Notes under the pieces: generated by a model
The model's input: only the letters and a program-made list of their open reading frames with translations
Database searches by the model: none
What the model was told of the DNA's origin: nothing
Shown: one piece after another, positions 1-10,059 of the stretch
Numbering within the stretch: the stretch's first letter is position 1
Layout of the letters: each line of letters begins with the position of its first letter
Program-made: the position numbers and the translations under genes
NCBI GenBank assembly: GCA_026692905.1
Contig: JAPLNL010000126.1
Span: 1 to 64,000 of the forward strand
Direction: 5' to 3'
DNA: 64,000 nt
Source: Planctomycetota bacterium
GTDB taxonomy: Bacteria; Planctomycetota; Planctomycetia; Pirellulales; Pirellulaceae

Positions 1-380
1 GCGAGGCTCCCGCCGAGCTGGGGACGTATCGGTTCGGCAGGAGCCTCACCCTCCCGAGTGGCGATTCGGACGGCTTAGGCTAATAGAATTCGGACGGATT
101 AGGCTAATAGAATGTGGCTTAAAGGGATAGAATGTGGCTTAAAGGGAGGGCGACGCTCCTGCGGAGCCACCACCAAATGGGAGAGCGAGGCTCCCGCCGA
201 GCTGGGGACGTATCGGTTCGGCAGGAGCCTCACCCTCCCGAGTGGCGATTCGGACGGCTTAGGCTGATAGAATATGGCTAGAAAGGGAGGGCGACGCTCC
301 TGCGGAGCCACCAACAATGGGAAAGCAAAGCTCCTGACGAGCAGGTGACGTAGCGGTTCGGCAGGAGCCTCACCCTCCCG
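1..380. repeat. Cluster of REP-like palindromic elements upstream of the RAYT gene
   Basis: Three long copies (1-56, cut by the window edge; 179-240; 319-380) have the form of an imperfect inverted repeat, gggagagcgaggctcc...ggagcctcaccctcccg. Two short copies (144-172 and 285-312) carry gggagggcgacgctcctg and end in gccacc. A common linker beginning agtggcgattcggacgg separates them, so the units form composite REP-linker-REP arrays. The stretch has no convincing gene. Frames through it give peptides of the GEAPAEP type that recur wherever the repeat occurs. Confidence 0.85.
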
Positions 381-433
381 GTTTATGATTTGGACTGGCA
401 ACAACTTCTTCGCTTTATCAACAAAGGCGTCGC

Positions 434-1012
434 ATGAAAAACATCCACTGTAGCCAAAGCAAGCCACGCCCCAATCATTCTCACTCGCTCGATTTCATCA
501 ACCGTGAATTGAGAGAGATGCCACAGCAAACCTCACACGAATGCCTGAACAAACTTCCATTCAAATCTCGCACACATCCAACCCATGGCGTCTACATTTC
601 GCCCAGTAAGCCTACGATCGTTAACGCTAGTATCTGTTGCGAAAATCGAAAGCCTTGGCTTGCCACTGACAAACACCATGCGATTCTTCTTGACATCTGG
701 CAGGATGCATCGCATTGGGTCGTAAGCAGATACGTGCTTATGCCGGACCATCTCCATCTGTTTGCGGCGCCGCAGGCCACGGCTGTCGATTTCGAGTCTT
801 GGGTCAAATACTTTAAATCGCAATTTACGAAAAGAAACAGAGATAGCTCGTGTGAATGGCAAACAGGACATTGGGATACCCGCATTCGAGACCATGAACA
901 CTATGAGGAAAAATCGATTTACATGTTCAACAATCCGGTTCGCGCCGGGTTGGTGAAAGACGCAAGTGATTGGAAATACAAAGGTGTTGTTCACGAATTG
1001 CGATGGGAATGA
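434..1012 (+). CDS. REP-associated tyrosine transposase (RAYT, Y1/IS200-like HUH nuclease)
   Basis: The 192-residue protein has the HUH core motif at about residues 105-110 (DHLHLF, histidines 106 and 108) preceded by RYVLMP. A helix near residue 163 reads YMFNNPVRAGLV, where Tyr163 is the likely catalytic tyrosine. This arrangement is typical of RAYT proteins, single-domain HUH enzymes thought to nick and move REP palindromes as single-stranded DNA. The first 28 or so residues look unlike the family, and the ATG at 518 (residue 29) is a possible alternative start. The gene is framed on both sides by REP-like palindromes (1-380 and 1058-1292), as expected for a RAYT and its substrate. It looks intact. 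Activity is inferred from motifs and context only. Confidence 0.85.
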   Translation: MKNIHCSQSKPRPNHSHSLDFINRELREMPQQTSHECLNKLPFKSRTHPTHGVYISPSKPTIVNASICCENRKPWLATDKHHAILLDIWQDASHWVVSRYVLMPDHLHLFAAPQATAVDFESWVKYFKSQFTKRNRDSSCEWQTGHWDTRIRDHEHYEEKSIYMFNNPVRAGLVKDASDWKYKGVVHELRWE

Positions 1013-1057
1013 GAATGGTAGGCATCATTTGACAAGTTAATCGTTGGAAAACCAAAT

Positions 1058-1292
1058 GGGAGAGCGAGGCTCCTGACGAGCAGGTGACGTATCGGTTCGG
1101 CAGGAGCCTCACCCTCCCGAGTGGCGATTCGGACGGCTTAGGCTGATAGAATATAGCCTGAAGGGATGGCGAGGCTCCCGCCGAGCTGGGGACGTATCGG
1201 TTCGGCAGGAGCCTCACCCTCCCGAATAAGGAATTCAGTGGATAAATCCCAGCGTGGCGATGCAATGGTTCGGCAGGAGCCTCACCCTCCCG
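1058..1292. repeat. REP-like elements downstream of the RAYT gene
   Basis: Two full inverted-repeat copies (1058-1119 and 1163-1224) and one right half (1266-1292) match the copies upstream of the transposase. They share the ggttcggcaggagcctcacc arm and the agtggcgattcggacgg linker. The rest of the gap between the transposase and the next gene shows no coding signal. Confidence 0.85.
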
Positions 1293-1383
1293 AGAAACAA
1301 ATTGATTGCGTAGAGTCCAATAGGGAACGCATTCCAGCTCACATGACGGAAAGTGTTTCTCTGACAAAAGGAGAAGCATTTGC

Positions 1384-1611
1384 CTAGCGCCGGACTTTGA
1401 CTGCCGCTAATCGCCGATTTCGAATTGCAGAAACAACGATAGCGGTCGCGAGCACCGCAGCGAACAACACTGGCAGGACGTGGATTGGGCTGGTCAAGTA
1501 GTGCACAATGCCGCTGCTGTCGCTAGAAACGTCGTGTCCGGAATGAGCATTGACGAAAGTCGAAAACAACGCGAACCCGCAAATCGACAGTGAAACTTGT
1601 TTTAGGGACAT
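1384..1611 (-). CDS. Small secreted or membrane protein, unknown function
   Basis: From the internal ATG at 1611 this encodes 75 residues. There is an N-terminal hydrophobic segment ending near VNA-HSGHD (signal-like), a short polar stretch rich in His, Asp and Ser, a second hydrophobic segment (about residues 40-63) and a basic tail RNRRLAAVKVRR. That gives a periplasmic loop with one C-terminal membrane anchor. The frame stays open upstream to 1734, but that part enters a dispersed repeat (1716-1868) and lacks signal character, so the shorter start is preferred. I recognise no family. The HSGHD motif might bind a metal, but nothing here proves it. Confidence 0.5.
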   Translation of the reverse strand: MSLKQVSLSICGFALFSTFVNAHSGHDVSSDSSGIVHYLTSPIHVLPVLFAAVLATAIVVSAIRNRRLAAVKVRR

Positions 1612-1715
1612 TTCGGTTTCCAATTTCGCAAAGGTGTTTTCCAGGGACAAACGACTTGGTTCCACGGATCGAAAGTATATTCGCAATTTGCTGCTGCTGA
1701 AAGGCGGACGCCAGC

Positions 1716-1868
1716 CTGCTAAGCACTTCGGCATGATTCGTCGAGTGAAGCAACCAATAGCCGTTGGGCGCTACTAGCCCCGGTTTTCCAATGTCTCGAC
1801 ATTCGTCGAGAACCGGGGCTAATAGCGCCCATGGGCTAATTGATACGAAAAACACATGTGGATGTGCC
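1716..1868. repeat. Dispersed inverted-repeat element (copy 1; inverted copy at 19243-19382)
   Basis: A palindrome is built on ctagccccggttttccaatg and ctcgacattcgtcgag, flanked by outer sequence aagcacttcggcatg and cacatgtggatgtgcc. A second copy lies in opposite orientation at 19243-19382 and is recognisable over about 130 bp. A fragment (tagccgttggacgctagccc) lies near 38061. The remainder of 1612-1974 shows nothing else. Confidence 0.75.
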
Positions 1869-1974
1869 AGCCTCGCCGTATTGCGTCTAGAGACGTTCTG
1901 GAGTAGACAATAGGTTTCCTCTTTTTAGGCTGCCAGCCAAATTTGCCAACTTCAGAAAGCCTATCGGGGCGAAC

Positions 1975-3738
1975 ATGTTGCGCTGTAAAATTCTTATTCT
2001 GCTATTTTGTTGTTTTGTCGCAAAAAACAGCTTTGGCCAACAAACCGACGCCGCGTTGCAGCAGGTTTTTGAGGACTACCATGAGCAATTCTTAATCCTC
2101 TTTCCGCTCGAGGCGACGGCATTTGGCGACTCTCGCTACAACGATTTGCTGCCGATTGACATCGACCAAGGGTTCGCAGCCAAAGAATCACAATTTTACA
2201 AACAAACCCTAGAACGTCTTCGAGCCATCGACCGCAAGGCAGCTAGCGAACTAAAAAAGCTCTCCGCGGATATCCTCGACTACGAGTTGAGCATGCGATT
2301 GGAAGGAATGGCTTTTGACTTTGATCGGATTCCATTTAATCAATTCGATGGCTTGCCGCTCATGTTCGGCCAGATGGGCAGCGGAACCGGTATCCAGCCC
2401 TTCAAGACGGTCAAGGACTACGACGATTGGCTGAAACGTATCGATGGTTTTGCGATTTGGTCAAGAACAGCCATCGAACGCTTCCGAGATGGCATCAAAG
2501 ACAATTACGTACTCCCGAAGATCTTGGTTGAACGGATGGTCAAGCAAATGTTCGACGAGACGATTGTGACCAACGACATGGAAAAGAATTTGTTCTACGG
2601 CCCAATCAAATTGATGCCAACAACTTTCTCCGCTACCGACCAAAAAAGACTAACAGCGTCCTACAAAGCCGCAATCATCGAAAAAGTGGCACCCGCTTAT
2701 CGAGGCATGGGCGAGTTCTTTCGGGATGAGTACCTGCCAAAAGCACGAGCATCAACCGGCATTTCTGATCTAAAGGGCGGCCGCGAGCAGTACCAATATT
2801 GGGTGCGCCGCTGGACAACCACTTCGCTCTCCCCCGACGAGATTTTCAGCATTGGCGAATTGGAAGTGGCACGCATTCGCAAAGAAATGGAATCCGTGAA
2901 AGAGCAGATGGAGTTCTCTGGGACCTTAAAAGAGTTCTTTGAACATTTGCGTGTCGACCCGAAGTACAAGCCCTTCAAAACGCCCAACGAAGTGATTTCA
3001 TTCTTCTCAGCAATCCAATCCAAGCTAGAACCGCAACTCGAAAAAGCATTTCTAAATCGACCGAAAACTCCCTTTGAGATTCGACGAACAGAGGCTTTTC
3101 GCGAAGCAACCGCAAGCGCGGAATATAACCCAGGCTCGGCAGACGGCTCTCGTCCTGGAATCTTTTATACCCCAATTCCTGATGCGACTCAGTTCAATAT
3201 TACAGGCGGGATGGAGTCGTTGTTCCTTCACGAAGCGATCCCAGGCCACCATTATCAGATTTCGTTGCAACAAGAAAACGAGCAGCTCCCTCGCTTTGCG
3301 AGATTCCTTTGGTACGGCGCTTACGGCGAAGGCTGGGCTTTGTACTGCGAATCGATGGGCAAGGAACTGGGATTGTACACTGATCCCAAGCAACGCATCG
3401 GCGCTCTCGGCGACGAAATGCACCGAGCCATTCGATTGGTAGTCGATGTCGGCATGCACTGGAAAGGTTGGACTCGTGAACAAGCTATCGAATACATGAT
3501 GGGCAACGAACCCATCAGCGAAGACGGGGCCGTCGCAGAAATCGAACGCTACATGGCCTACACCGCTCAAGCGTTGTCGTACAAAATTGGCCAACTCAAA
3601 ATTCGCGAGATTCGAAGCCGAATGGAGGCAAAATTTGGCGATCGGTTCTCTCTGCCCAAATTTCACAACGAGATTTTGCGGAACGGCGGTATGCCTCTCA
3701 ACATCTTGGAGACGAGACTCGATCAGTGGAAGCCTTAG
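1975..3738 (+). CDS. DUF885 family protein, probable zinc metallopeptidase
   Basis: The 587-residue protein begins with a signal peptide (hydrophobic to about residue 20, then FGQQ). The C-terminal half carries the family hallmark HEAIPGHH at residues 419-426, matching an HExxxGH-like zinc site, followed by GEGWALYCE and [17 protein letters not shown]. These are typical of DUF885 proteins, which resemble M2/M3-type helical metallopeptidases. The length fits the family (about 580-620). The protein is probably exported and acts on peptides in the periplasm; the substrate is unknown. Its 3' end overlaps the next gene by 13 nt, so the two are probably co-transcribed. Peptide uptake plus acid transport is a reasonable reading of the pair, but an inference. 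Confidence 0.85.
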   Translation: MLRCKILILLFCCFVAKNSFGQQTDAALQQVFEDYHEQFLILFPLEATAFGDSRYNDLLPIDIDQGFAAKESQFYKQTLERLRAIDRKAASELKKLSADILDYELSMRLEGMAFDFDRIPFNQFDGLPLMFGQMGSGTGIQPFKTVKDYDDWLKRIDGFAIWSRTAIERFRDGIKDNYVLPKILVERMVKQMFDETIVTNDMEKNLFYGPIKLMPTTFSATDQKRLTASYKAAIIEKVAPAYRGMGEFFRDEYLPKARASTGISDLKGGREQYQYWVRRWTTTSLSPDEIFSIGELEVARIRKEMESVKEQMEFSGTLKEFFEHLRVDPKYKPFKTPNEVISFFSAIQSKLEPQLEKAFLNRPKTPFEIRRTEAFREATASAEYNPGSADGSRPGIFYTPIPDATQFNITGGMESLFLHEAIPGHHYQISLQQENEQLPRFARFLWYGAYGEGWALYCESMGKELGLYTDPKQRIGALGDEMHRAIRLVVDVGMHWKGWTREQAIEYMMGNEPISEDGAVAEIERYMAYTAQALSYKIGQLKIREIRSRMEAKFGDRFSLPKFHNEILRNGGMPLNILETRLDQWKP

Positions 3739-5042
3739 CGAATCCTATCAGCGAACCCAACAGCAAGCCCAGCACCGATCGAAAACCTTGGTATCGAGTG
3801 CTCTACGTGCAAGTCATTATCGCCGTCTGCTTAGGAGTGTTGATCGGCTATTTATCACCCACTTTTGGAAGATCGCTCAAACCTCTAGGCGACGGCTTTA
3901 TCAAGCTTGTGAAGATGATGATTGCACCGATCATCTTTTGCACAGTAGTACACGGTATCGCGTCGGTCGGCGACTTGCGAAAACTTGGTCGCGTTGGGAT
4001 CAAATCTTTGGTCTATTTTGAACTGGTATCGACGCTCGCACTAATCCTGGGGCTGATCGTTGTCAATGTTCTGAGGCCCGGAGATGGAATCACACCACCC
4101 GGCGAAACGTTTCATGCGAGCCAAGCGGAATTGGATTCCAGCAGTAAGTATGGGGAGAAAGCGAAAACAACGAACGAGGTGGAGTTTTTACTCAATATCA
4201 TTCCAACGTCGTTCCTTGGCGCCTTCGTGTCAGGCGAGCTTTTGCAAGTGCTATTCGTAGCGATCCTTGTTGCGATTGCTTTGAACTCAATGGGGGACCG
4301 CGGCCGACCAATCCTTTACGCGATTGAGCAAATTGGCAGTTTGTTCTTCGTCGTGATGAGCATGGTAGTCAGATTGGCTCCAATTGGGGCGCTGGGTGCG
4401 ATGAGCTTTACGGTCGGGGCGCACGGAGTGGGGGCTCTTAGCCGACTGGCTTGGCTAATGGCGGGATTCTATCTCACCTCAGGCTTGTTTATCGTATTCG
4501 TGTTGGGAGGTATTGCTGCCTTTTGCGGCTTCTCCGTGTTTCGATTCCTTGCTTACATCAAAGACGAACTGCTATTGGTATTAGGTACGAGTTCATCCGA
4601 AACCGCGTTGCCCTCTCTCATGAGGAAGATGGAACAACTGGGATGTTCGAAATCAACGGTGGGGTTAGTGGTTCCCACGGGCTACAGTTTTAATTTGGAT
4701 GGGACCAACATCTACATGACAATGGCGGCTGTCTTTTTGGCCCAAGCGACGAACACTCCATTGAGCCTGTGGCAGCAAATTAGCTTGTTGTTGGTTGCTA
4801 TGCTGACGTCGAAGGGAGCGAGTGGTGTGACCGGCGCAGGCTTTGTCACCTTAGCAGCAACACTTCAAGCGGTTCCAAGCATCCCAATTGAATCGCTTGG
4901 GTTGCTTCTTGGTATCGATCGATTGATGAGCGAGTGCCGAGCGCTTACCAATTTTGTTGGGAACGGAATCGCAACCATGGCGATTAGTCGTTGGGAAGGA
5001 GAAGTGACAGGGAAACAGTTGCAGGAAGGATTGGAGGCATAA
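3726..5042 (+). CDS. dctA: C4-dicarboxylate/cation symporter, DctA type (DAACS family)
   Basis: The 438-residue multi-spanning protein follows Escherichia coli DctA closely by eye. It has [17 protein letters not shown] near the N terminus, the serine-rich [13 protein letters not shown] re-entrant loop, the [17 protein letters not shown] substrate/cation motif, and [19 protein letters not shown] near the C terminus. These mark an inner-membrane sodium- or proton-coupled importer of succinate, fumarate or malate; glutamate/aspartate transport by the same family cannot be excluded. The start is a GTG inside the end of the upstream peptidase gene (13-nt overlap), suggesting translational coupling. 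The next gene is convergent. Confidence 0.88.
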   Translation: MEALANPISEPNSKPSTDRKPWYRVLYVQVIIAVCLGVLIGYLSPTFGRSLKPLGDGFIKLVKMMIAPIIFCTVVHGIASVGDLRKLGRVGIKSLVYFELVSTLALILGLIVVNVLRPGDGITPPGETFHASQAELDSSSKYGEKAKTTNEVEFLLNIIPTSFLGAFVSGELLQVLFVAILVAIALNSMGDRGRPILYAIEQIGSLFFVVMSMVVRLAPIGALGAMSFTVGAHGVGALSRLAWLMAGFYLTSGLFIVFVLGGIAAFCGFSVFRFLAYIKDELLLVLGTSSSETALPSLMRKMEQLGCSKSTVGLVVPTGYSFNLDGTNIYMTMAAVFLAQATNTPLSLWQQISLLLVAMLTSKGASGVTGAGFVTLAATLQAVPSIPIESLGLLLGIDRLMSECRALTNFVGNGIATMAISRWEGEVTGKQLQEGLEA

Positions 5043-5105
5043 TAGCGAATGCATCGTCGCATGCGCACTCCATGTTGCTTCAGCCTACTGGTTTGGTTTG
5101 CGTCC

Positions 5106-7787
5106 TTAATTGCCCGCGTTTTTCGCAGCTGATTCCTCAAGTCGCTGGACCTGTTTGACCTGCAACTCCGCCATCTCCTTCATTCCCAGCGATTCGTAAA
5201 CCGTCTTCAACTTTCGCCTCGTTTCAATTCGCTCCGGATTCGTTTGTATCGCGCGCTCTAGCTTGTTAACAGCTTCCTTAGGACGATTCGCTGCCATCAA
5301 TACCAGGCCCCAAGTATCCAAAACATTAGCATCGTCGGGCGATTGCTCGTTGGCTTGAACTACCAGTTCCATGGCCCTTTCAGCGTTTTCTGAGGAAAGC
5401 TCGACAAGACAAATTGCTAAGTTATTCAGAGCAACGGGATTGTTGGGTTCTTTCTCCACAGCCAAGGCCCAATATCTTTCAGCTTCCTTTAGATTGCCTG
5501 TTTTGTAGTTTACATCTCCCAACACCAAGAGGGATGAGATACTACAGACCCCATCCGCAACTTGTTTTTTGAAAACGTCCAAAAGCTTTTGGGTGGGTAT
5601 GACCTTGTACGTGAGCAAATTCGCGATCTCACTTGAAACGGTAGGGTTTTCAGGGTCGGTATCCGCCATTACTTCCAATAGACTCAGGTCCACATCGTAC
5701 TGGCCATCATCGCGCTTTCGAATCGATTGACGGTAGATCATCCCTTGGATTTCGGAAAGTTCTCTTACCGTGGCTTCACCTCCAAGCTTTTGACGCAACC
5801 CCTCGGAAAGGACCTCGGCAGCTTTGACTAATCGATTGGACAATACGCGAGCTTCTGCAACCGCCAAACGATCCGCTTCCATTTCATTCACAAAATTGAT
5901 CTTGGCGGAAAAGTAATCTTCTGCTTGATTGGCTGCAGCTATCTTTCCCGCTTCATCGCCAATTTTTGAATAGAGCCTCGCCAACTGAAGAACGAAATCT
6001 GGTTTTAAAGCAACCGCCTTTTTTGTTACTTCAATTGCTTTCGCGTTTTCGCCCTGTTCGAGAAGAAGTTGACCGTAAAGAGACAACAAGCGAAAGTCGA
6101 CTTCTTTCCCTTTGCAGGCGGCATCCAATTGGTCGATCAAGTCCTGCTTTGCGATTTCTTTTCCCTCGCCTTTCTGAATCGAAAGCGATTTCGAAAGCCA
6201 GGCACTTGCTTGCGGAAAATCCCCTCGTTTTCCATCGACGATCTCTCGCATCACCGTTTCAGCCTCGACAGGCTGATTTCGAATACTCAGAATCAAACCA
6301 AGCCGGTACTTAGCAAGCTGATTGTTGGGTTCCATTTCAAGGATTCGTTTGCAGAGCAATTCGACGTAACGCAATGTCGTATCTGACGCCTCTATTTCGT
6401 CGTCACCTGGAAGCTTGAGCGATGTCAACCCAGTCGCAAGAACAAATGCCGTTTCCTGCCTTTTATGACACACGATCTCCAACGACTTCGTGGAGCACAT
6501 ACCTATGCTTTCCGCAGCATAAATGGGAGTTTGGGTATCCTTACGCTTAAACAGCGAAACACCTACTTTACCGTAAACGGCGAGAAGCGCTATCACGAGA
6601 GGAAGACAAACAAACAGCAACTTCCAATTGCGTGAAATTCTCCAAGCGCGAGCTGTATCCATACCACTTCCGACGATTCCGATCGGCTTCAAGATCAAGT
6701 CGACCAGTTCAAATCGAAACCAATCGTAATCCGTCTTTAAGGACGGTTTTTTGCCAGCTTTCTTTACTCGCGTACGCCAACGCAAAGCAATCTTGTTTTC
6801 CTTCGGGATGCGCAATATCACTTGCGGCAAAGCGCAAATCCAATTCCACAGGTAGGGCAACAATGGATAATCAGGATCGACTCTCTCAAACGGAATAGGC
6901 TTGAGGCACTCGCCGAGAAGCTGGTCGAGACCAACGACCCAAAAGGCACCTACCGCAAAGACCGTCAACTCGATGACGAATGACCATTCGTACCAAGTTC
7001 CTGAACGAGCGGAGAGCGATGACAAGACAAGCCAGGCTATGCTTCGGCACGCAACCCATGTAGCCACCGTCAAGAAAATACCCAATGTTGCTGCTAAGAG
7101 CCCACGCCTGAATGCGAAAGTACAAAAGAGAGAAACTCCCAATAACGCAACAGCACTATCCCAAACGCCGATGCTGGCGAAATGATCGGCTGCACCTTGC
7201 TTGAACAATATCGTTCCATTGGTTCGAACGTGCGGTTGGTCGATGGCATCGGCCAGCAGAGATGTACTTGAGAGCGTCACGGAATCGAGCCATGTAAAAA
7301 AACCCTGCTTTCCAAACACGTCCAGTGCAAATGAGAACAAGAAGGCGGACCCAAGGAAAACGCCGCGCGACATCGGTTCGCCACGCATCCTCCCTGAACA
7401 CCAAACTGCGATAACGATACTTAATGCAATCGAAACGAGTACAGGGAGTGAATTCAAAATACCCATCAAAAGCAACGCAGCGCTCACGGCATAACCAAGC
7501 CACCAATGCCGCAATCCAGCTTTAGGTTGATCGGAATACCAGTTGGATCGAAGCACTCCGATCCCGAGTCCCAACAGTATCAGAGCAAAAAAAATCTTTC
7601 GATCCGGTGAGCTAAAATAAACACTCGAAGAAAAGGCACCTGCGAAAACTGCCGCAGTGACCAGCAAGAGGGCAATCAAATCGAACCCTATATTGAGTCC
7701 TTGGGTGTTCAACGGTTGGCTAGTCGGCTGTTCAATAATGAGCGGACTTTCCGACTTCGTAGCGGAAGGAGGGGCTTGATTCTGCAT
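5106..7787 (-). CDS. Exosortase-like membrane domain fused to TPR repeats
   Basis: The 893-residue protein has about ten hydrophobic segments in its N-terminal 420 residues and soluble TPR-like repeats from about 450 to 880 (for example AERYWALAVEKEPNNPVALNNLAI). The membrane part resembles exosortases in layout: a loop ending RTNGTILF, a segment where the catalytic Cys is expected (FASIGVWDSAVALL), an Arg in ATWVACRSIAWLV, and a later helix where a His is expected. Here the Cys position lacks cysteine and the His-bearing helix reads WYEWSFVIELTVF. So it may be a degenerate exosortase relative (compare planctomycete XrtU-type proteins) working as a scaffold. The exosortase assignment is moderate; multi-TM plus TPR is certain. 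It converges on dctA. Confidence 0.6.
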   Translation of the reverse strand: MQNQAPPSATKSESPLIIEQPTSQPLNTQGLNIGFDLIALLLVTAAVFAGAFSSSVYFSSPDRKIFFALILLGLGIGVLRSNWYSDQPKAGLRHWWLGYAVSAALLLMGILNSLPVLVSIALSIVIAVWCSGRMRGEPMSRGVFLGSAFLFSFALDVFGKQGFFTWLDSVTLSSTSLLADAIDQPHVRTNGTILFKQGAADHFASIGVWDSAVALLGVSLFCTFAFRRGLLAATLGIFLTVATWVACRSIAWLVLSSLSARSGTWYEWSFVIELTVFAVGAFWVVGLDQLLGECLKPIPFERVDPDYPLLPYLWNWICALPQVILRIPKENKIALRWRTRVKKAGKKPSLKTDYDWFRFELVDLILKPIGIVGSGMDTARAWRISRNWKLLFVCLPLVIALLAVYGKVGVSLFKRKDTQTPIYAAESIGMCSTKSLEIVCHKRQETAFVLATGLTSLKLPGDDEIEASDTTLRYVELLCKRILEMEPNNQLAKYRLGLILSIRNQPVEAETVMREIVDGKRGDFPQASAWLSKSLSIQKGEGKEIAKQDLIDQLDAACKGKEVDFRLLSLYGQLLLEQGENAKAIEVTKKAVALKPDFVLQLARLYSKIGDEAGKIAAANQAEDYFSAKINFVNEMEADRLAVAEARVLSNRLVKAAEVLSEGLRQKLGGEATVRELSEIQGMIYRQSIRKRDDGQYDVDLSLLEVMADTDPENPTVSSEIANLLTYKVIPTQKLLDVFKKQVADGVCSISSLLVLGDVNYKTGNLKEAERYWALAVEKEPNNPVALNNLAICLVELSSENAERAMELVVQANEQSPDDANVLDTWGLVLMAANRPKEAVNKLERAIQTNPERIETRRKLKTVYESLGMKEMAELQVKQVQRLEESAAKNAGN

Positions 7788-7994
7788 GAAAATTTATGTG
7801 GTTCGGCGACAGGTTCATACGCCGGCTAACGAGTGCATTCGGTCTGGGCTGCGTTCCAATCGAATCAAATCGGAGGAGATTCGAGTTTCCTCTGCATCTA
7901 AATCTCTAATTTGGGGAGGTCATCAGTCGGTTTTCCTAATATTGTACTTGCAAAACTGGCCGTTTCTGCTTTTGAACCACAAAGAAATGCATTC

Positions 7995-9929
7995 TTACGA
8001 GGAAACGGATCGTAAACCGACCATCTCCAGCAACTTGAGTGCGTTCGTCGTCGGCGTCACGCCAGGACGCATGACATAATCAAATCGCATGACCTGCTGG
8101 CCTGCTACCATTTCGAAATGCTCTCTGAAATGCACGACTTGTGCGATGCGTTGAATGCTCCCATTTCCAGCCATTTCGAGATCGTGCGTGCTTGTCAATA
8201 CGATGCACCCGCACTCGACCAACTTGTCCAGAACATGCTCAACTGCGATCTGACGCTCCCTTGAGTTGGTTCCCTGAAGAATCTCGTCCAGCAAAACCAG
8301 CATCTGCTTACCCCCCGGTTGGCTCTCTTTCTGGGCGAGATCCACCACGCTCCGCAATCTTTTTAGCTCCGCCATAAAGAACGAGACTCCGTCCTGCAAA
8401 CTATCTTGCACTCGGATACTCGAGGCCAACTCGCAAACGGGGCCATACCACTTCGCTGCGCAAACGGGGGCGCCAAGCCGGGCAAGGACCGAGTTCACTC
8501 CGATCGAGCGAAGCAAGGTCGATTTGCCAGCCATATTGCTGCCGGTCACTAAAAGTAACGGTCTATCGCGTGCAATTGTGACATCGTTGGGAACTTGACT
8601 GGCATCTTTGAGCAACGGGTGCGCGACTCCCTCCACATCCAACAAACAAACTCGCCGTGAACTTGCCCCGCCCGTTTCGGTCTCTCCTTTGTCAAATAGC
8701 GAAGGGTATATCCAAGACGGATACTCACTCGCGATCGTAGCCGCTGAGAAAAGCGTTTCTGTCATTCCGATGGCTTCCAACCATCCTGAAGTGCTGGGGC
8801 CAAATCGCACCTTCCAGCGTTCAAGCAATTCCAAAACGCGAATATCCCAAAGAAAAACAACTTGCAAGATAAGATACGGAATAAAAAAAAGCGGGCTTCG
8901 TTGCATGCCTGCCAAACTCATGATGCGTTGCAATTGCGAAAGTGCAGCGTCCGCAGAGTGCCGATCATCAAAGCACTTCTCGCGAATCTTCGACAGAAGG
9001 ACTTGCTTTGATTCCAACGCTTTAATCGCTTGAAACATATTGACTAGAGACTGCAGGTCGCGATTGGCAGTTCCAATCTTGACGAAGATATCGTGGATTG
9101 GCCCAATGATTACCATGGTGATCAAAAAATTGACTGCGGCCCCACCAAGCAGCATACCTAAACCAACGATCTGACCAAATTCGTATTCCTGCAGCTTGGC
9201 CAGTACAACCACAACGATCCCGGCAAGCAGAACCGCAGGGCTCAGCCAAGTTAACCACTGAATCCACCTACGCTTGGCAAAGTGAAAATCACCTTTGCAC
9301 CAACTCTCAAGTCCCTCCGGGCTGGCCTGCTGATTTCGATAGTCGCAGGTAATTTCAAAAAACGCTTCGCGCCACGCTTGGTTCGATGCTAATTCCTGTA
9401 CCGCAGCTTGTCGCTCTTGAACCTCATCCCCCGTAACCCAATGGGTCAACCAGCCGCACAAGGTTTTCGAACCCGTTTGCGTCATTGCAAGGGAACACCA
9501 TCGATACAAACTGCGGTCCCCAAACAAATCAAGGTCGCGGCTTAAATCCGAGATATACTCCTTCGTGTTTTCCTCCGTTGGCAACGGTATCAATTCAGTC
9601 CAGTTCCGATGACAACGCGCAAGCAAACGGCGATAGCCGAAGAGCCTTTGCCGAAGCTGCGAAATCTGCCAAAGATTGTTTTCATGCCAAGTCGCAACCG
9701 CCAGGAAAGCAACAAAAAGCAAAACGCCGATTTTCCATGCCAAGCCACTCGCTTCGCTGATTGAAAGACCACCGACAATCAATGCCAACCCCGGCAAGGC
9801 GAGACCAAGCCGAACCCAAACAAGGTTTTTGAGGAGGTTCTCGCGCCCTCGAATTTTGAGCTCCAAAGATTGAATATGTTGCAGGTAGCCGTCGGTTGCC
9901 TGAGTCGATTTTGGAGTGTCAGATTGCAT
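7995..9929 (-). CDS. MutS-like ATPase with membrane segments (no mismatch-recognition domain)
   Basis: From the ATG at 9929 the product is 644 residues. The C-terminal 190 residues are a MutS-type ABC ATPase: Walker A TGSNMAGKST at about residues 460-470, signature-region DSLQDGVSFFMAELKRL, Walker B VLLDEILQGTNS and the switch histidine in TSTHD. The N-terminal mismatch-binding domains are absent. Instead there are two hydrophobic hairpins (about 40-85 and 215-270) and a MutS-core-like helical section. This matches membrane MutS-like proteins of unknown role seen in Bacteroidetes and planctomycetes, not classical mismatch repair. The open frame extends upstream to 10097, but that part runs into a dispersed palindrome (10060-10190), so the shorter start was chosen. 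Confidence 0.82.
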   Translation of the reverse strand: MQSDTPKSTQATDGYLQHIQSLELKIRGRENLLKNLVWVRLGLALPGLALIVGGLSISEASGLAWKIGVLLFVAFLAVATWHENNLWQISQLRQRLFGYRRLLARCHRNWTELIPLPTEENTKEYISDLSRDLDLFGDRSLYRWCSLAMTQTGSKTLCGWLTHWVTGDEVQERQAAVQELASNQAWREAFFEITCDYRNQQASPEGLESWCKGDFHFAKRRWIQWLTWLSPAVLLAGIVVVVLAKLQEYEFGQIVGLGMLLGGAAVNFLITMVIIGPIHDIFVKIGTANRDLQSLVNMFQAIKALESKQVLLSKIREKCFDDRHSADAALSQLQRIMSLAGMQRSPLFFIPYLILQVVFLWDIRVLELLERWKVRFGPSTSGWLEAIGMTETLFSAATIASEYPSWIYPSLFDKGETETGGASSRRVCLLDVEGVAHPLLKDASQVPNDVTIARDRPLLLVTGSNMAGKSTLLRSIGVNSVLARLGAPVCAAKWYGPVCELASSIRVQDSLQDGVSFFMAELKRLRSVVDLAQKESQPGGKQMLVLLDEILQGTNSRERQIAVEHVLDKLVECGCIVLTSTHDLEMAGNGSIQRIAQVVHFREHFEMVAGQQVMRFDYVMRPGVTPTTNALKLLEMVGLRSVSS

Positions 9930-10059
9930 AGAGTTGGATTCTAAAAGTGAACGCGGTTTTCCAAAATGGCATTTCCAAACAAGTTGAGGGTATTTCCTCT
10001 TGTATTTAGCTCGGCCTTCGTGGTATTGCTTTTCGTTGACCTTAGCCGCCAGCCAAAAA

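Noticed and set aside
1-1379. ORFs on both strands with peptides such as GEAPAEP and FGRVRLLPN
   Set aside because: They come from the palindromic repeats and recur wherever the repeat occurs, in both orientations; they carry no independent coding support.
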